64,000 nucleotides of DNA from Gemmatimonadaceae bacterium (lineage in GTDB: Bacteria > Gemmatimonadota > Gemmatimonadetes > Gemmatimonadales > Gemmatimonadaceae), in the NCBI GenBank assembly GCA_011525845.1, contig WYBP01000011.1:1-64000 (forward strand), in the 5' to 3' direction. The notes under the pieces are model-generated. The model did not search any database and was not told the DNA's origin. It was given only the letters and a program-made list of their open reading frames with translations. Position 1 is the first letter of the stretch, and every line of letters starts with the position of its first letter. This document shows, piece after piece, positions 9,314 to 16,859 of this stretch. The position numbers were made by a program, and so were the translations under genes.

Positions 9314-10023
9314 CGGGTGAGCTCACGGATGCGGATGTTGCGGAAGGAGACCACGTCGCCGTGGTCCTGCAGGCCGATGTGGCCGCGCTTCGCAAGCCCG
9401 TAGGTGGGCCATTCGTTGAACTTCGACGCGGCGACGCCCGCCTTCCACGCGTCCGACCAGAGCTCGTACTCCACCACCTTGGTGCCGTTGAGCCAGTGCT
9501 CCACGTGCGCCCCGATGGCCACGATCCGTGCGCGGTTCCACTCGCCGGCGGGGCGCGTCACGTCCGCGACGGGCGCGTTGAGCGCGTAATTCGATCCCGC
9601 CGAGGTCTTGGGGTTGAGGCCGTCGCGGTGGCCGACGTTGTCGAGTATCTGCATCTCGGGCGCGTTCTCGTAGATGCGCTCCGTGCCCTCCCCGGCGCGA
9701 TAGAACACCCCGCTGTTCCCCTTGGGTCCCACCCGCCATTCGAGCTCGAGCTCGAAGTCGCCGTACTGCGCCTTCGTGACGATGTCGTCGGCGGCCGATA
9801 CGCGCGTGAGGATCCCGGTCGCGGCGTCGAAGCGCCATCCCGCCGGCAGCGTGGCGGCCTTGTAGCCGCGCCAGGCCGAGGCGTCGCCGGCCAGGAGGTC
9901 GACCCATGGGCCCGCTCTCGTACCCTGGGGAAGAGCGGGTGCCTGCTGCGCCTGCGCGCAGGCCGCGGCGAGGAGGAGTGCGGCAACGAGCGAGACGCCC
10001 GGGTGCGGAGCGGCCGTGGACAT
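9310..10023 (-). CDS. DUF1080 (3-keto-disaccharide hydrolase family) secreted protein
   Basis: A 237-residue exported protein: signal peptide with a [15 protein letters not shown] core, then a beta-jellyroll of the DUF1080 family (residues 40-237) with [28 protein letters not shown], and the C-terminal [21 protein letters not shown]. Members of this family have been described as 3-keto-glycoside hydrolases. The ATG at 10023 is preferred because GAGGA lies 8 bases upstream; an ATG at 10035 is possible. It is the first gene of a minus-strand operon with the permease, the Tat-exported Gfo/Idh protein and cutC, and sits a few kilobases from the GMC dehydrogenase. Confidence 0.88.
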   Translation of the reverse strand: MSTAAPHPGVSLVAALLLAAACAQAQQAPALPQGTRAGPWVDLLAGDASAWRGYKAATLPAGWRFDAATGILTRVSAADDIVTKAQYGDFELELEWRVGPKGNSGVFYRAGEGTERIYENAPEMQILDNVGHRDGLNPKTSAGSNYALNAPVADVTRPAGEWNRARIVAIGAHVEHWLNGTKVVEYELWSDAWKAGVAASKFNEWPTYGLAKRGHIGLQDHGDVVSFRNIRIRELTR

Positions 10024-10177
10024 TGGGGTCCTCATGGTGCTCGGGGGTGGATGGACGGCGGGAACGTACGCACTCCCCGGGGCACGCGGAAGGAGAACGG
10101 CGTGTGGGCGATCACCCGACATCCGGTCCGTGGCTTTGCCGACTGCGGGGTCCCGCGCGGCGGCCCTAGTCTCAATC

Positions 10178-10729
10178 ATGCGAACACTCCTCGCGATCGT
10201 CCTCGGCGCCGCGGTGGTCACCGCGTGCGGACCTTCCCTGCACTACCAGCGGGACGCCAGCGTCCCGATCCCGGCGAATACCACCTGGGCGTGGAGCGCA
10301 CCGGATGGTGACACGCCGGTGCCGACGGGCGCACAGGCGCCGGTGGACAGCATCCTCTCGTTCTTCGAGCAGGCCATCGAAGGCGAGCTCACCGCGCGCG
10401 GCTTCCGGCGCGTGCCGGCGACCGAGGCGGCGTTCCTCGTGCACTTCCACATCGGCCGGCGGACCATGGTGGACACCCTGCCCCACCGCGGCGACGACCC
10501 GCACGTCCGTGCCCCGGGCGGCGGGGGTGTCTACGGGCGGCCGGAGGAGTTCGGCGACCGCGTCATCGTGTGGGACGAGGGGATGCTCGTCGTCGACGTC
10601 CTCCCACGCGGCCGGCGCGTCGTCGCCTGGCGCGGCATCATCGCCGACGAGATCGCGCCCGCGTCGGAGCGCGACCCGCTGAAGGCGATCAGCGAGGCGG
10701 TGGCGAAGTTGATGCGCGGATTCCCCTGA
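10178..10729 (+). CDS. DUF4136-type lipoprotein
   Basis: A 183-residue predicted lipoprotein: the signal core LLAIVLGAAVV is followed by the lipobox T-A-C-G. The mature part resembles DUF4136: an N-terminal aromatic TWAWSAP strand, a helix ending in IEGELTARGFRR, then AAFLVHFHIGRRT and a GMLVVDVLPRGRRVVAWRG strand pair. Function unknown. TAGTCT lies five bases before the ATG with no ribosome binding site between, suggesting a nearly leaderless transcript. Confidence 0.8.
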   Translation: MRTLLAIVLGAAVVTACGPSLHYQRDASVPIPANTTWAWSAPDGDTPVPTGAQAPVDSILSFFEQAIEGELTARGFRRVPATEAAFLVHFHIGRRTMVDTLPHRGDDPHVRAPGGGGVYGRPEEFGDRVIVWDEGMLVVDVLPRGRRVVAWRGIIADEIAPASERDPLKAISEAVAKLMRGFP

Positions 10730-10751
10730 GGCCTGGGTCTGCCCGCGGGGA

Positions 10752-10785
10752 GGACGGCGCGCCGGCGGAAGCTGGCGCGCCGTCC
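10752..10785 (+). terminator. 12-bp perfect hairpin
   Basis: Perfect 12-bp GC-rich stem (10752-10763 with 10774-10785) and a 10-base loop, just after the DUF4136 gene. There is no long T-tract, but it is the only strong structure between the two genes and probably ends the first transcript. Confidence 0.6.
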
Positions 10786-10840
10786 GCGCGTTACCCATGT
10801 TCAGACGAGCGTCCGTCCCAGTCCGTGCCCAGGAGGTTCC

Positions 10841-11260
10841 ATGCCGAAGACCGTCCGCACCCTCGCCCTGCTGCTCGCCGGTCTCGCACTCGCCGCGACC
10901 ACGGCCGAGGCGCAACGCACCCGTGGCGACCGCAACAAGCTGACGCGCACCGAACTCGATGAAGGGGGGAGCACGATCGTCACCGCGCGCGACGCGGTGC
11001 GCGTCCTGCGCCCGCAGTGGCTGCAGCCGGCGTTCGGCCGCATCGCCTCGTCGAACGTGCGCGACGAGGGGGGCGGCGCGCGCAGCGTGGTCGTCTACAT
11101 CGACGGCATGCGCCAGCCCGACGTGGAGTCGCTCGCGACCGTCCCGGTGCTCAAGATCGTCGAGATGCGCTACCTCGACCAGAATCGCGGCGTCCAGATG
11201 CATGGACCCGGGCATGAGATGGGCGTGATCGAGGTCACGACCGTCGACAAGCGGAAATAG
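10841..11260 (+). CDS. Small secreted plug-like protein, unknown function
   Basis: A 139-residue protein with a signal peptide ending near TAEA and a mature part of about 115 residues. AGGAGG precedes the ATG. The mature region resembles the plug domain of TonB-dependent receptors: an internal VVVYIDGMR strand, then VLKIVEMRYLD and a terminal GVIEVTT strand, with no beta-barrel following. It is a paralogue of the protein at 36202-36642. I infer a secreted or outer-membrane-associated standalone plug; no function can be given. Confidence 0.72.
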   Translation: MPKTVRTLALLLAGLALAATTAEAQRTRGDRNKLTRTELDEGGSTIVTARDAVRVLRPQWLQPAFGRIASSNVRDEGGGARSVVVYIDGMRQPDVESLATVPVLKIVEMRYLDQNRGVQMHGPGHEMGVIEVTTVDKRK

Positions 11261-11289
11261 CGCCGCTGGGCGGGCACTCCCGGGGCGCG

Positions 11290-12054
11290 TTGGGCGCGCT
11301 CTACCGCGCCCTCCTCCCGGAGGGCGTCCGCGCGCGGGCGCGGCCATTCATCTACGCGGGCGACACGCTCTTCCGCGCCGCGCTCTGGCGCGCGGCGGCC
11401 GGACGCGTGGCCACGGGGCCCTTCTGCGGCCTGCGCCTCGCGCCCCGCCCCTACCTCCCGCACCTGCTCGGCACCTACGAGCGTGAGCTCCACCCGGTGG
11501 TCGACGCGCTCTGCGCGCGCGAGTGGAAGCGGATCGTCAACGTCGGCGGTGGGAACGGCTTCTACATCGCAGGACTCGGGATGCGCTGCCACGACGCCGA
11601 GCTCGTCGTCTTCGAGCTCGAACCCACCGCGCGCGAGGTGATCCGCGCGACCCTCGCGCGCAATGGACTCGCCGAGCGCTCGCGCGTGCTCGCCGCCGCC
11701 GAGCCGCCGGGACTCGAGGCCGCCTGCGCGGGGGAGGGGCCGACCCTCGTCGTGATGGATGTGGAGGGGGCCGAGGTGGAGTTGACGGACACCCAGGCCG
11801 TGCCGGCGCTGCGTCGCACCACGCTGCTCGTGGAGACCCACGAGTTCGCGAAGCCCGGGTGCCGGGAGCTGATCGAGCTCCGGTTCACGTCGAGCCACCG
11901 CATCACTGCGATCGACACGGCGCCGCGGACGGTGGCGGACTTCCCGGCGGAGCTGGCGCCCCTGGTGCAGCGCGTCGCGCGCGAGCGCTGCGCGGCGGCG
12001 GTGCAGGAGTGGCGGCCGGAGGCGCAGAGCTGGCTGCTGCTCGAGCCACGATAA
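11290..12054 (+). CDS. FkbM-like SAM-dependent methyltransferase
   Basis: A 254-residue cytosolic protein. A Rossmann-type core begins at about residue 79 with RIVNVGGGNGFYIAGL, followed by ELVVFELEPTAREVIR, and TLVVMDVEGAEVELTD as the FkbM-like D-V-E-G-x-E motif, then LLVETHEF. The substrate is unknown; FkbM relatives methylate sugars or natural products. The only start near the expected position is TTG at 11290, 30 bases after the preceding gene, so the N-terminus is uncertain. A hairpin follows the stop. Confidence 0.7.
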   Translation: MGALYRALLPEGVRARARPFIYAGDTLFRAALWRAAAGRVATGPFCGLRLAPRPYLPHLLGTYERELHPVVDALCAREWKRIVNVGGGNGFYIAGLGMRCHDAELVVFELEPTAREVIRATLARNGLAERSRVLAAAEPPGLEAACAGEGPTLVVMDVEGAEVELTDTQAVPALRRTTLLVETHEFAKPGCRELIELRFTSSHRITAIDTAPRTVADFPAELAPLVQRVARERCAAAVQEWRPEAQSWLLLEPR

Positions 12055-12056
12055 CG

Positions 12057-12092
12057 CGCCGCGCCCGGAGCCTTGGGGCCCCAGGCGCGGCG
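12057..12092 (+). terminator. GC hairpin between methyltransferase and tRNA-Gln
   Basis: A 9-bp perfect stem (12057-12065 with 12084-12092) encloses an 18-base G/C-rich loop directly after the methyltransferase stop codon. It could stop transcription from both sides, since the minus-strand tRNA-Gln ends 31 bases further on. Confidence 0.55.
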
Positions 12093-12122
12093 TAACGTCA
12101 TCGGGAACTTCGACTTACCGAG

Positions 12123-12195
12123 TTGCCCCTCCTGGGATCGAACCAGGACTCTCCTGATCCAGAGTCAGGCGTGTTGCCAGTTACACCAAGGGGCA
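12123..12195 (-). tRNA. tRNA-Gln (anticodon CUG)
   Basis: Read on the minus strand, a 7-bp acceptor stem (TGCCCCT with AGGGGCA) closes a cloverleaf with discriminator A. The anticodon stem CCTGA/TCAGG encloses loop CTCTGGA, giving anticodon CTG. The T arm is CCTGG-TTCGATC-CCAGG. CCA is not encoded. Confidence 0.96.
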
Positions 12196-12316
12196 GTGCT
12201 CCCGGCCGGGCACCGCCCGGACAGGACCCGAATTTTAGCCGGGCCGGCACCCTCAGGCAACCCTATGCCCGCACTCGGCATTGACGCTCCGGGGAGCGGC
12301 GGAGAGCTTGCCACGC

Positions 12317-12844
12317 ATGACCACCGACCCGCGGTACCCCATCGGGAAGTTCGTCCGTCCCGCCACGTTCACCCCTGAGAGCCGCGCGGAGTGCATCCGG
12401 CGCATCGCCGATGCCCCGGCCATGATCCGGCTCGCGGTGGCCGGCCTCTCCGAGGCACAGCTCGACACCCCCTACCGCGAAGGGGGCTGGACGGTGCGCC
12501 AGGTGGTGCACCATGTCGCGGACTCGCACCTCAACATGTACATCCGCCTCAAGCTCGCGCTCACCGAGGAGGTGCCCCCGTTCAAGGCGTACGACGAGAA
12601 CAAGTGGGCCGCGCTCCCCGACGTGGGCGCGGTGCCGGTGGGGGTCTCGCTCTCGCTCCTCGACGCGATCCATGAGCGGATGCTCGTGGTGCTGCGGAGC
12701 ATGGGGCCGGCCGAGTTCGCGCGCACCGGGAACCACACGGAGAACGGCCCCACCTCGCTCGACGTGATCCTCGCGCTCTACGCCTGGCACGGTGCGCACC
12801 ACGCGGGGCACATCACCGGGCTGCGGTCGCGGATGGGCTGGTAG
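12317..12844 (+). CDS. DinB/YfiT-family putative metal-dependent transferase
   Basis: A 175-residue four-helix DinB-fold protein of the YfiT type. The expected three histidine ligands are visible in QVVHHVADSH (near residue 70) and WHGAHHAGHI (near residue 160). The N-terminal YPIGKF and the C-terminal AHHAGHITGLRSR match YfiT proteins, which have been linked to bacillithiol or other thiol S-transfer. It stands alone between two minus-strand tRNAs. The substrate is not assignable. Confidence 0.85.
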   Translation: MTTDPRYPIGKFVRPATFTPESRAECIRRIADAPAMIRLAVAGLSEAQLDTPYREGGWTVRQVVHHVADSHLNMYIRLKLALTEEVPPFKAYDENKWAALPDVGAVPVGVSLSLLDAIHERMLVVLRSMGPAEFARTGNHTENGPTSLDVILALYAWHGAHHAGHITGLRSRMGW

Positions 12845-12864
12845 CGCACCCCCCGGAACGCGAA

Positions 12865-12891
12865 GCGCCGCGGATCAAGGATCCGCGGCGC
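12865..12891 (+). terminator. 12-bp perfect hairpin after the YfiT-like gene
   Basis: The 12-base arm GCGCCGCGGATC (12865-12876) is repeated inverted at 12880-12891 with a 3-base loop. It is the strongest structure between the YfiT-like gene and tRNA-Ala. No T-tract follows. Confidence 0.65.
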
Positions 12892-13019
12892 AGAGGTTCA
12901 GCTGGTCCCTCCCAGGGCAGGTCGCCACGCACGCCGTCATTGGAACTCTGCGTCCTACCGAGCGGCGGCGGGCTGTTGTCTCTGTCCTGCGATGGAACCA
13001 GCGAAAGATCTACTTCAAG

Positions 13020-13092
13020 TGGAGCTGAGGGGGATCGAACCCCTGACCTCTGCAGTGCGATTGCAGCGCTCTCCCAGCTGAGCTACAGCCCC
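13020..13092 (-). tRNA. tRNA-Ala (anticodon CGC)
   Basis: Minus-strand cloverleaf: GGGGCTG acceptor pairs with CAGCTCC (one G-U), discriminator A, D arm with AGCTCAGCTGGGAGAGC, anticodon stem CTGCA/TGCAG around loop ATCGCAC giving anticodon CGC, and a T arm with GTTCGATCC. CCA is not encoded. Confidence 0.96.
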
Positions 13093-13176
13093 GCATCGCG
13101 TACCGGTCGGATTCCCCGCCCCGTCCTATCATTGCACATACACGGGACGACGGAAAATGGTTCCAGTCACGCACAC

Positions 13177-13205
13177 GGCCCCGCCTACTGGGTCTTGGCG
13201 GGGCC
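13177..13205 (+). other. Stem-loop in the threonine-dehydratase leader
   Basis: A perfect 9-bp stem, GGCCCCGCC (13177-13185) with GGCGGGGCC (13197-13205), 11-base loop, lies 60 bases before the next start codon and is followed by a second small hairpin (CCCCA at 13213-13217 with TGGGG at 13225-13229). It may be an attenuator-like leader or a terminator. No leader peptide was found. Confidence 0.35.
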
Positions 13206-13264
13206 GCCGATGCCCCAATACTAGTGGGGTCGCGGAGCGGGCGCCACCCCCCATCTTTCGCCCC

Positions 13265-14242
13265 ATGACGAGCCGCGAGCCGCTCCCCACCCCCGACGAC
13301 GTGCGCGCCGCCGCGGCGCGCATCGCGTCCGGCATCACCCACACGCCCCTGGTGCGCTGCGCCGCCCTCTCAGGCGTCGCGGGGGGCGACGTGTTCCTCA
13401 AGCTGGAGAACCGGCAGCGCGGGGGCTCGTTCAAGATCCGCGGCGCCCTGCACGCGCTGCTCTCCCTCTCGCCCTCCGAGCGCGCCGCCGGCGTCGTCGC
13501 CGCCTCGGCGGGGAACCACGGGCGCGGCGTCGCGGAAGCGGCCGAGGGGCTCGGGATCGAGGCGACGGTCTTCGTGCCCTCGAGCGCGCCGCAGGTGAAG
13601 CGCGACGGCATCGCGGCGCACGGCGCCACCGTCGACGCCTCGGCGCCCAGCTACGACGCCGCCGAGGTGGCGGCGCGTGAGTTCGCGCGTCGCACCGGCG
13701 CGACCTTCGTGGGGCCCTGCACCGGACGCGCGCTCCTCGCCGGCGCCGGCACGGTGGCGCTCGAGATCCTGCAGGACCTCCCGAACCTGCGCACCGTGGT
13801 GGTCTGCGTCGGCGGTGGCGGACTCGTGGCGGGGATGGCCGGCTACCTGCGCGGCACCGCGCCCGCGGTGCGGATCCTCGGCGCGCAGAGCGTCCGCACC
13901 AACGCGATGGCCCTCGCCCTCGCGAGCGGGAGGCCGACCGACATCCCCGACCTCCCCACGCTCGCCGATGGGCTCGCCGGACTCGTGGACGCGGAGATGC
14001 TCGCACAGGGCCAGGCCGCGCTCGACGCGATCGTGACGGTGGAGGAGGAGGAGATCGCGGAGGCGATCCGGTTCCTCCACCGCGAGCACGGACTCGTGGT
14101 CGAGGGATCGGGGGCGGTGGGCGTGGCCGCGCTGCTCACGCGGCGGATCGTGCCACAGGCGTTCCCCGTCGCGGTCACGGTGAGCGGCGCCAACATCGAC
14201 GCCGCGAAGCACGCCGCGCTGACCGCATCCGGCGCGCGTTAG
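13265..14242 (+). CDS. Threonine dehydratase-like PLP enzyme
   Basis: A 325-residue fold-type II PLP enzyme. The cofactor lysine is Lys57 in GGSFKIRGA; the substrate loop is SAGNHGRGVA (near residue 83), and the phosphate-binding glycines are VGGGGLVAG (near residue 187). It lacks the C-terminal ACT-like regulatory domain of biosynthetic IlvA, so it matches catabolic threonine/serine dehydratase or hydroxyaspartate ammonia-lyase; these cannot be separated by eye. The ATG at 13265 starts just before the conserved helix; upstream frame residues have no family match. Two stem-loops precede it. Confidence 0.87.
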   Translation: MTSREPLPTPDDVRAAAARIASGITHTPLVRCAALSGVAGGDVFLKLENRQRGGSFKIRGALHALLSLSPSERAAGVVAASAGNHGRGVAEAAEGLGIEATVFVPSSAPQVKRDGIAAHGATVDASAPSYDAAEVAAREFARRTGATFVGPCTGRALLAGAGTVALEILQDLPNLRTVVVCVGGGGLVAGMAGYLRGTAPAVRILGAQSVRTNAMALALASGRPTDIPDLPTLADGLAGLVDAEMLAQGQAALDAIVTVEEEEIAEAIRFLHREHGLVVEGSGAVGVAALLTRRIVPQAFPVAVTVSGANIDAAKHAALTASGAR

Positions 14243-14253
14243 ATTGCCCCCCG

Positions 14254-15198
14254 ATGTCCCTCTCGCTCCGCTTCCTCGGCACCTCCGCCTCGCGTCCCAC
14301 GGTGGAGCGCGGCCTCTCCTCCCTCGCGCTCACCCGCGAGGGGGAGACGATGCTGTTCGACTGCGGCGAGGGGACCCAGCGGCAGATGATGCGCTGGGGC
14401 GTGGGGTTCACGCTGGGTGACATCTTCTTCACCCACTTCCACACCGACCACTTCCTCGGCGTGCTCGGCCTGCTCAAGACGCTCGCGCTGCAGGCGCGCG
14501 AGGAACCGCTCCGCATCTGGGGCCCGCGCGGCGCGACCGCGCTCTTCAAGCGCGCCGAGGGGCTTGGCGCCGAGAAGCTGACCTTTCCGCTCACCGTCGC
14601 CGAGGTGGAACCCGGCACGCCGATCGCGCGGAAGGAGTACGAGATCCGTCCCTTCGCCGTGGACCACCGGAACGGCGCGGCCGTGGGGTATGCGCTCGTC
14701 GAGTTCGAGCGGCGCGGGCGGTTCGACCCCGAGCACGCGCAGGCCCTCGGCATCCCGGAGGGCCCGCTCTGGGGCCGCATCCACAAGGGGGAGGCCATCA
14801 CGCTCGACGACGGGCGCGTGATCCAGCCCTCGGAGCTCGTGGGACCGACGCGCCCCGGCCGCACCGTGGTGATCACGGGGGACACGCGCCCTTGCGCGGC
14901 CACGGTCGAGGCCGCCACCGGCGCCGACCTGCTGGTGCACGAGGCCACCTTCGGCGACGAGGACGCGGCACGCGCGGTCGACACCAAGCACTCGACGGCC
15001 CGCGAAGCCGCGACGGTCGCCGCGCAGGCGGGCGTCCGGACGCTCGTGCTCACGCACTTCTCGGCCCGCTACTCGCGTGACCCGGGCGACCTCGCGCGCG
15101 AGGCGCGCGAGGCGTTCGGCGGGACGCTGGTGATGGCGCGGGACGGGCTCGAGCTCGAGGTCCCGTTCCGGGACGCGGTGAGCGCGGCGAGCGTCTAG
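14254..15198 (+). CDS. rnz: Ribonuclease Z
   Basis: A 314-residue metallo-beta-lactamase-fold endonuclease that trims the 3' trailer of tRNA precursors. It has the zinc motif H61-x-H63-x-D65-H66 (FTHFHTDH), the upstream DCGEGTQRQMMR segment typical of RNase Z, TGDTRPC for the fourth ligand, HEATFGDED and a late LVLTHFSARY motif. A PxKxRxN-like exosite loop is present around residues 135-190. Since the tRNAs here lack encoded CCA, processing by this enzyme followed by CCA addition fits. TAGATT lies 8 bases before the ATG and includes the preceding gene's stop codon. Confidence 0.93.
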   Translation: MSLSLRFLGTSASRPTVERGLSSLALTREGETMLFDCGEGTQRQMMRWGVGFTLGDIFFTHFHTDHFLGVLGLLKTLALQAREEPLRIWGPRGATALFKRAEGLGAEKLTFPLTVAEVEPGTPIARKEYEIRPFAVDHRNGAAVGYALVEFERRGRFDPEHAQALGIPEGPLWGRIHKGEAITLDDGRVIQPSELVGPTRPGRTVVITGDTRPCAATVEAATGADLLVHEATFGDEDAARAVDTKHSTAREAATVAAQAGVRTLVLTHFSARYSRDPGDLAREAREAFGGTLVMARDGLELEVPFRDAVSAASV

Positions 15199-15596
15199 AG
15201 CGGCTGCCGCCCGGCGAACCCACCCTCGACGTCGTGCCAGTGCGCCACGCGCGGCTCGCCGTGCCGCCAGCAGAGGTAGACCACGCGCCCGTCGCGCTCC
15301 GCGGGGAAGTCGATGAGCCCCGTCTCCATCGACTTGCACTCGACGCCGAGCTCCTGCAGCTCGCGCACGAACCCGTCGATCTCGGCCGCCATCCGCTGCA
15401 CCTCGCGCTGCAGCGACTCGGCCTCCGGATCCTGACGGTGCGCGCTGCTGCGCGTGGACGCGACCTCGAACCGCTCGACCAGCGCCTCCCACTCGGCGTA
15501 GGTGCGCACCAGGTCGTCCACGATGCGGCGCACGAGCGGGAGCGCCGCGTTCGCGCGCTCCTCGGTCCAGAGCGTGGCGGTGGGTTCGATGGCCAT
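15195..15596 (-). CDS. DUF2203 family protein
   Basis: A 133-residue cytosolic protein made mainly of two long helices (residues 10-95) and a short C-terminal beta region. LWTEERANAALPLVRRIV, ELGVECKSMETGLIDFPAERDG and VYLCWRHGEPRVAHWHDVEGGFAGRQPL are DUF2203 hallmarks. Function unknown. The stop overlaps that of convergent rnz by four bases, and the ATG overlaps the stop of the upstream lipoprotein gene (TGATG). Confidence 0.88.
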   Translation of the reverse strand: MAIEPTATLWTEERANAALPLVRRIVDDLVRTYAEWEALVERFEVASTRSSAHRQDPEAESLQREVQRMAAEIDGFVRELQELGVECKSMETGLIDFPAERDGRVVYLCWRHGEPRVAHWHDVEGGFAGRQPL

Positions 15597-16807
15597 CAGC
15601 GACCTCCGGTGCGAGGGAAGCGGGGCGTGGCGGAGGCGACGACGGGTATGCGGTCCGTCGCCCGCCGCCCCGTGGCGCGCGGCGCATGCCGGACGATCCG
15701 CGTGTCCTGGGAGTAGAAGGCGGCCTCGTTGAAGGCCTTCGTGAGCGCCTGCCGCGTGCCCGGCACGTCGCTGGTGTCGCCGAGCCACATCACGCGCAGG
15801 ATCGGCGAGGGGAGCGATCCGAGCCGCCACTCGGTGCCGCCATCGTCGCGCAGGGAGAACTCCACGCGCGCCATCGGCGTGTCCGCGTGCCGGCCGAGCA
15901 GGGTGAACCCCTCGCGCGGCCAGGCGCGCTCCTGGATGAACTCCTCCACGGGGTGCGCCTCGCGCACCTCGGGCCACCAGGTGGGCTCCTCGAGCGCGAT
16001 CGGCTCGAGCTCGACCACGCCGGTGGCACTCGGCGAGGCCGACTGCACCACGGCGAAGCGGAGGCGTGGCTCGCGGTCGGAGACGCCGAGGATGAAGCTC
16101 CGGGGGTCGAACCCCAGGCGGTCGATCTCCTCGCGCGTGGGGCGGCCGTCACGGTCGGAGATCACGAGGAGCGAGTCGCGCATCACGCGCCAGCGCTCGC
16201 GCCCGCTCGCCGCGAGGCGCCGCGCCGCCGGAGCGCCGAAGAGCGCCTCGAGCGTGGCGACGGTGCCCGTGCGGAGGTCGATCACGCCACGGCGCGCCCC
16301 ATGCGACGAGACGCCGCCGATCACGTCCACGTCGGTGTGGTACTCGTACGAGAGCCAGGGCCCGTGCACGTCGAGCACCATCAGGTCCGCCGTGGCGACG
16401 GTGCGCGGGTTCTCGCTCCCCTGCTCGGCCGGGCTCAGCGGCCGCTCCTCGGGGTTGGCGGCGGCGTACGCGCGCGCGAGCAGGGGCATCAACGTGTCGG
16501 CGTAGAGCTGCACCGAGTCGCCGCTAATCAGGTCGCGCTTGTAGAGCCGGTGCCCCACGTAGACGGCATCGTAGAACGAGTAGTCGTCGTCCACGAGGTA
16601 CAACTCGGCGAACCGTCCCCCGACCTGCGCGAGCACCATCGGAGCGCCGCGCACGCGGATGCCGTCGTCATCGGACCGGACCCAGAAGACGCTGTCCGCC
16701 GCCGCGATGATGAACTCCGCGTGCGGCGCCGGCGAGGGGGGCTCGACGCGCTCGCAGGCGCCGACGGCGAGCGAGCTGAGCAGCAGGACGAGCGGGCCGA
16801 CGCGCAT
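15596..16807 (-). CDS. Lipoprotein of unknown function
   Basis: A 403-residue predicted lipoprotein: MRVGPLVLLLSSLAVGAC with lipobox V-G-A-C at residues 15-18. The remaining sequence is rich in beta-strands, with aspartate-rich stretches such as YLVDDDYSFYDAVYVGHRLY and DLMVLDVHGPWLSYEYHTDVDVIGG. I do not recognise the family. The ATG at 16807 is chosen because it starts the signal peptide and TATATT lies five bases upstream. It is translationally coupled to the DUF2203 gene. Confidence 0.72.
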   Translation of the reverse strand: MRVGPLVLLLSSLAVGACERVEPPSPAPHAEFIIAAADSVFWVRSDDDGIRVRGAPMVLAQVGGRFAELYLVDDDYSFYDAVYVGHRLYKRDLISGDSVQLYADTLMPLLARAYAAANPEERPLSPAEQGSENPRTVATADLMVLDVHGPWLSYEYHTDVDVIGGVSSHGARRGVIDLRTGTVATLEALFGAPAARRLAASGRERWRVMRDSLLVISDRDGRPTREEIDRLGFDPRSFILGVSDREPRLRFAVVQSASPSATGVVELEPIALEEPTWWPEVREAHPVEEFIQERAWPREGFTLLGRHADTPMARVEFSLRDDGGTEWRLGSLPSPILRVMWLGDTSDVPGTRQALTKAFNEAAFYSQDTRIVRHAPRATGRRATDRIPVVASATPRFPRTGGR

Positions 16808-16859
16808 GCCGGAATATACCATCGCGCCGGAAGGCCCCCTCACGAAGTGCGAGGGGCCG

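Noticed and set aside
12123-13092. tRNA genes as integration sites of an island
   Set aside because: No integrase, no direct repeat of the tRNA 3' end and no composition change nearby.
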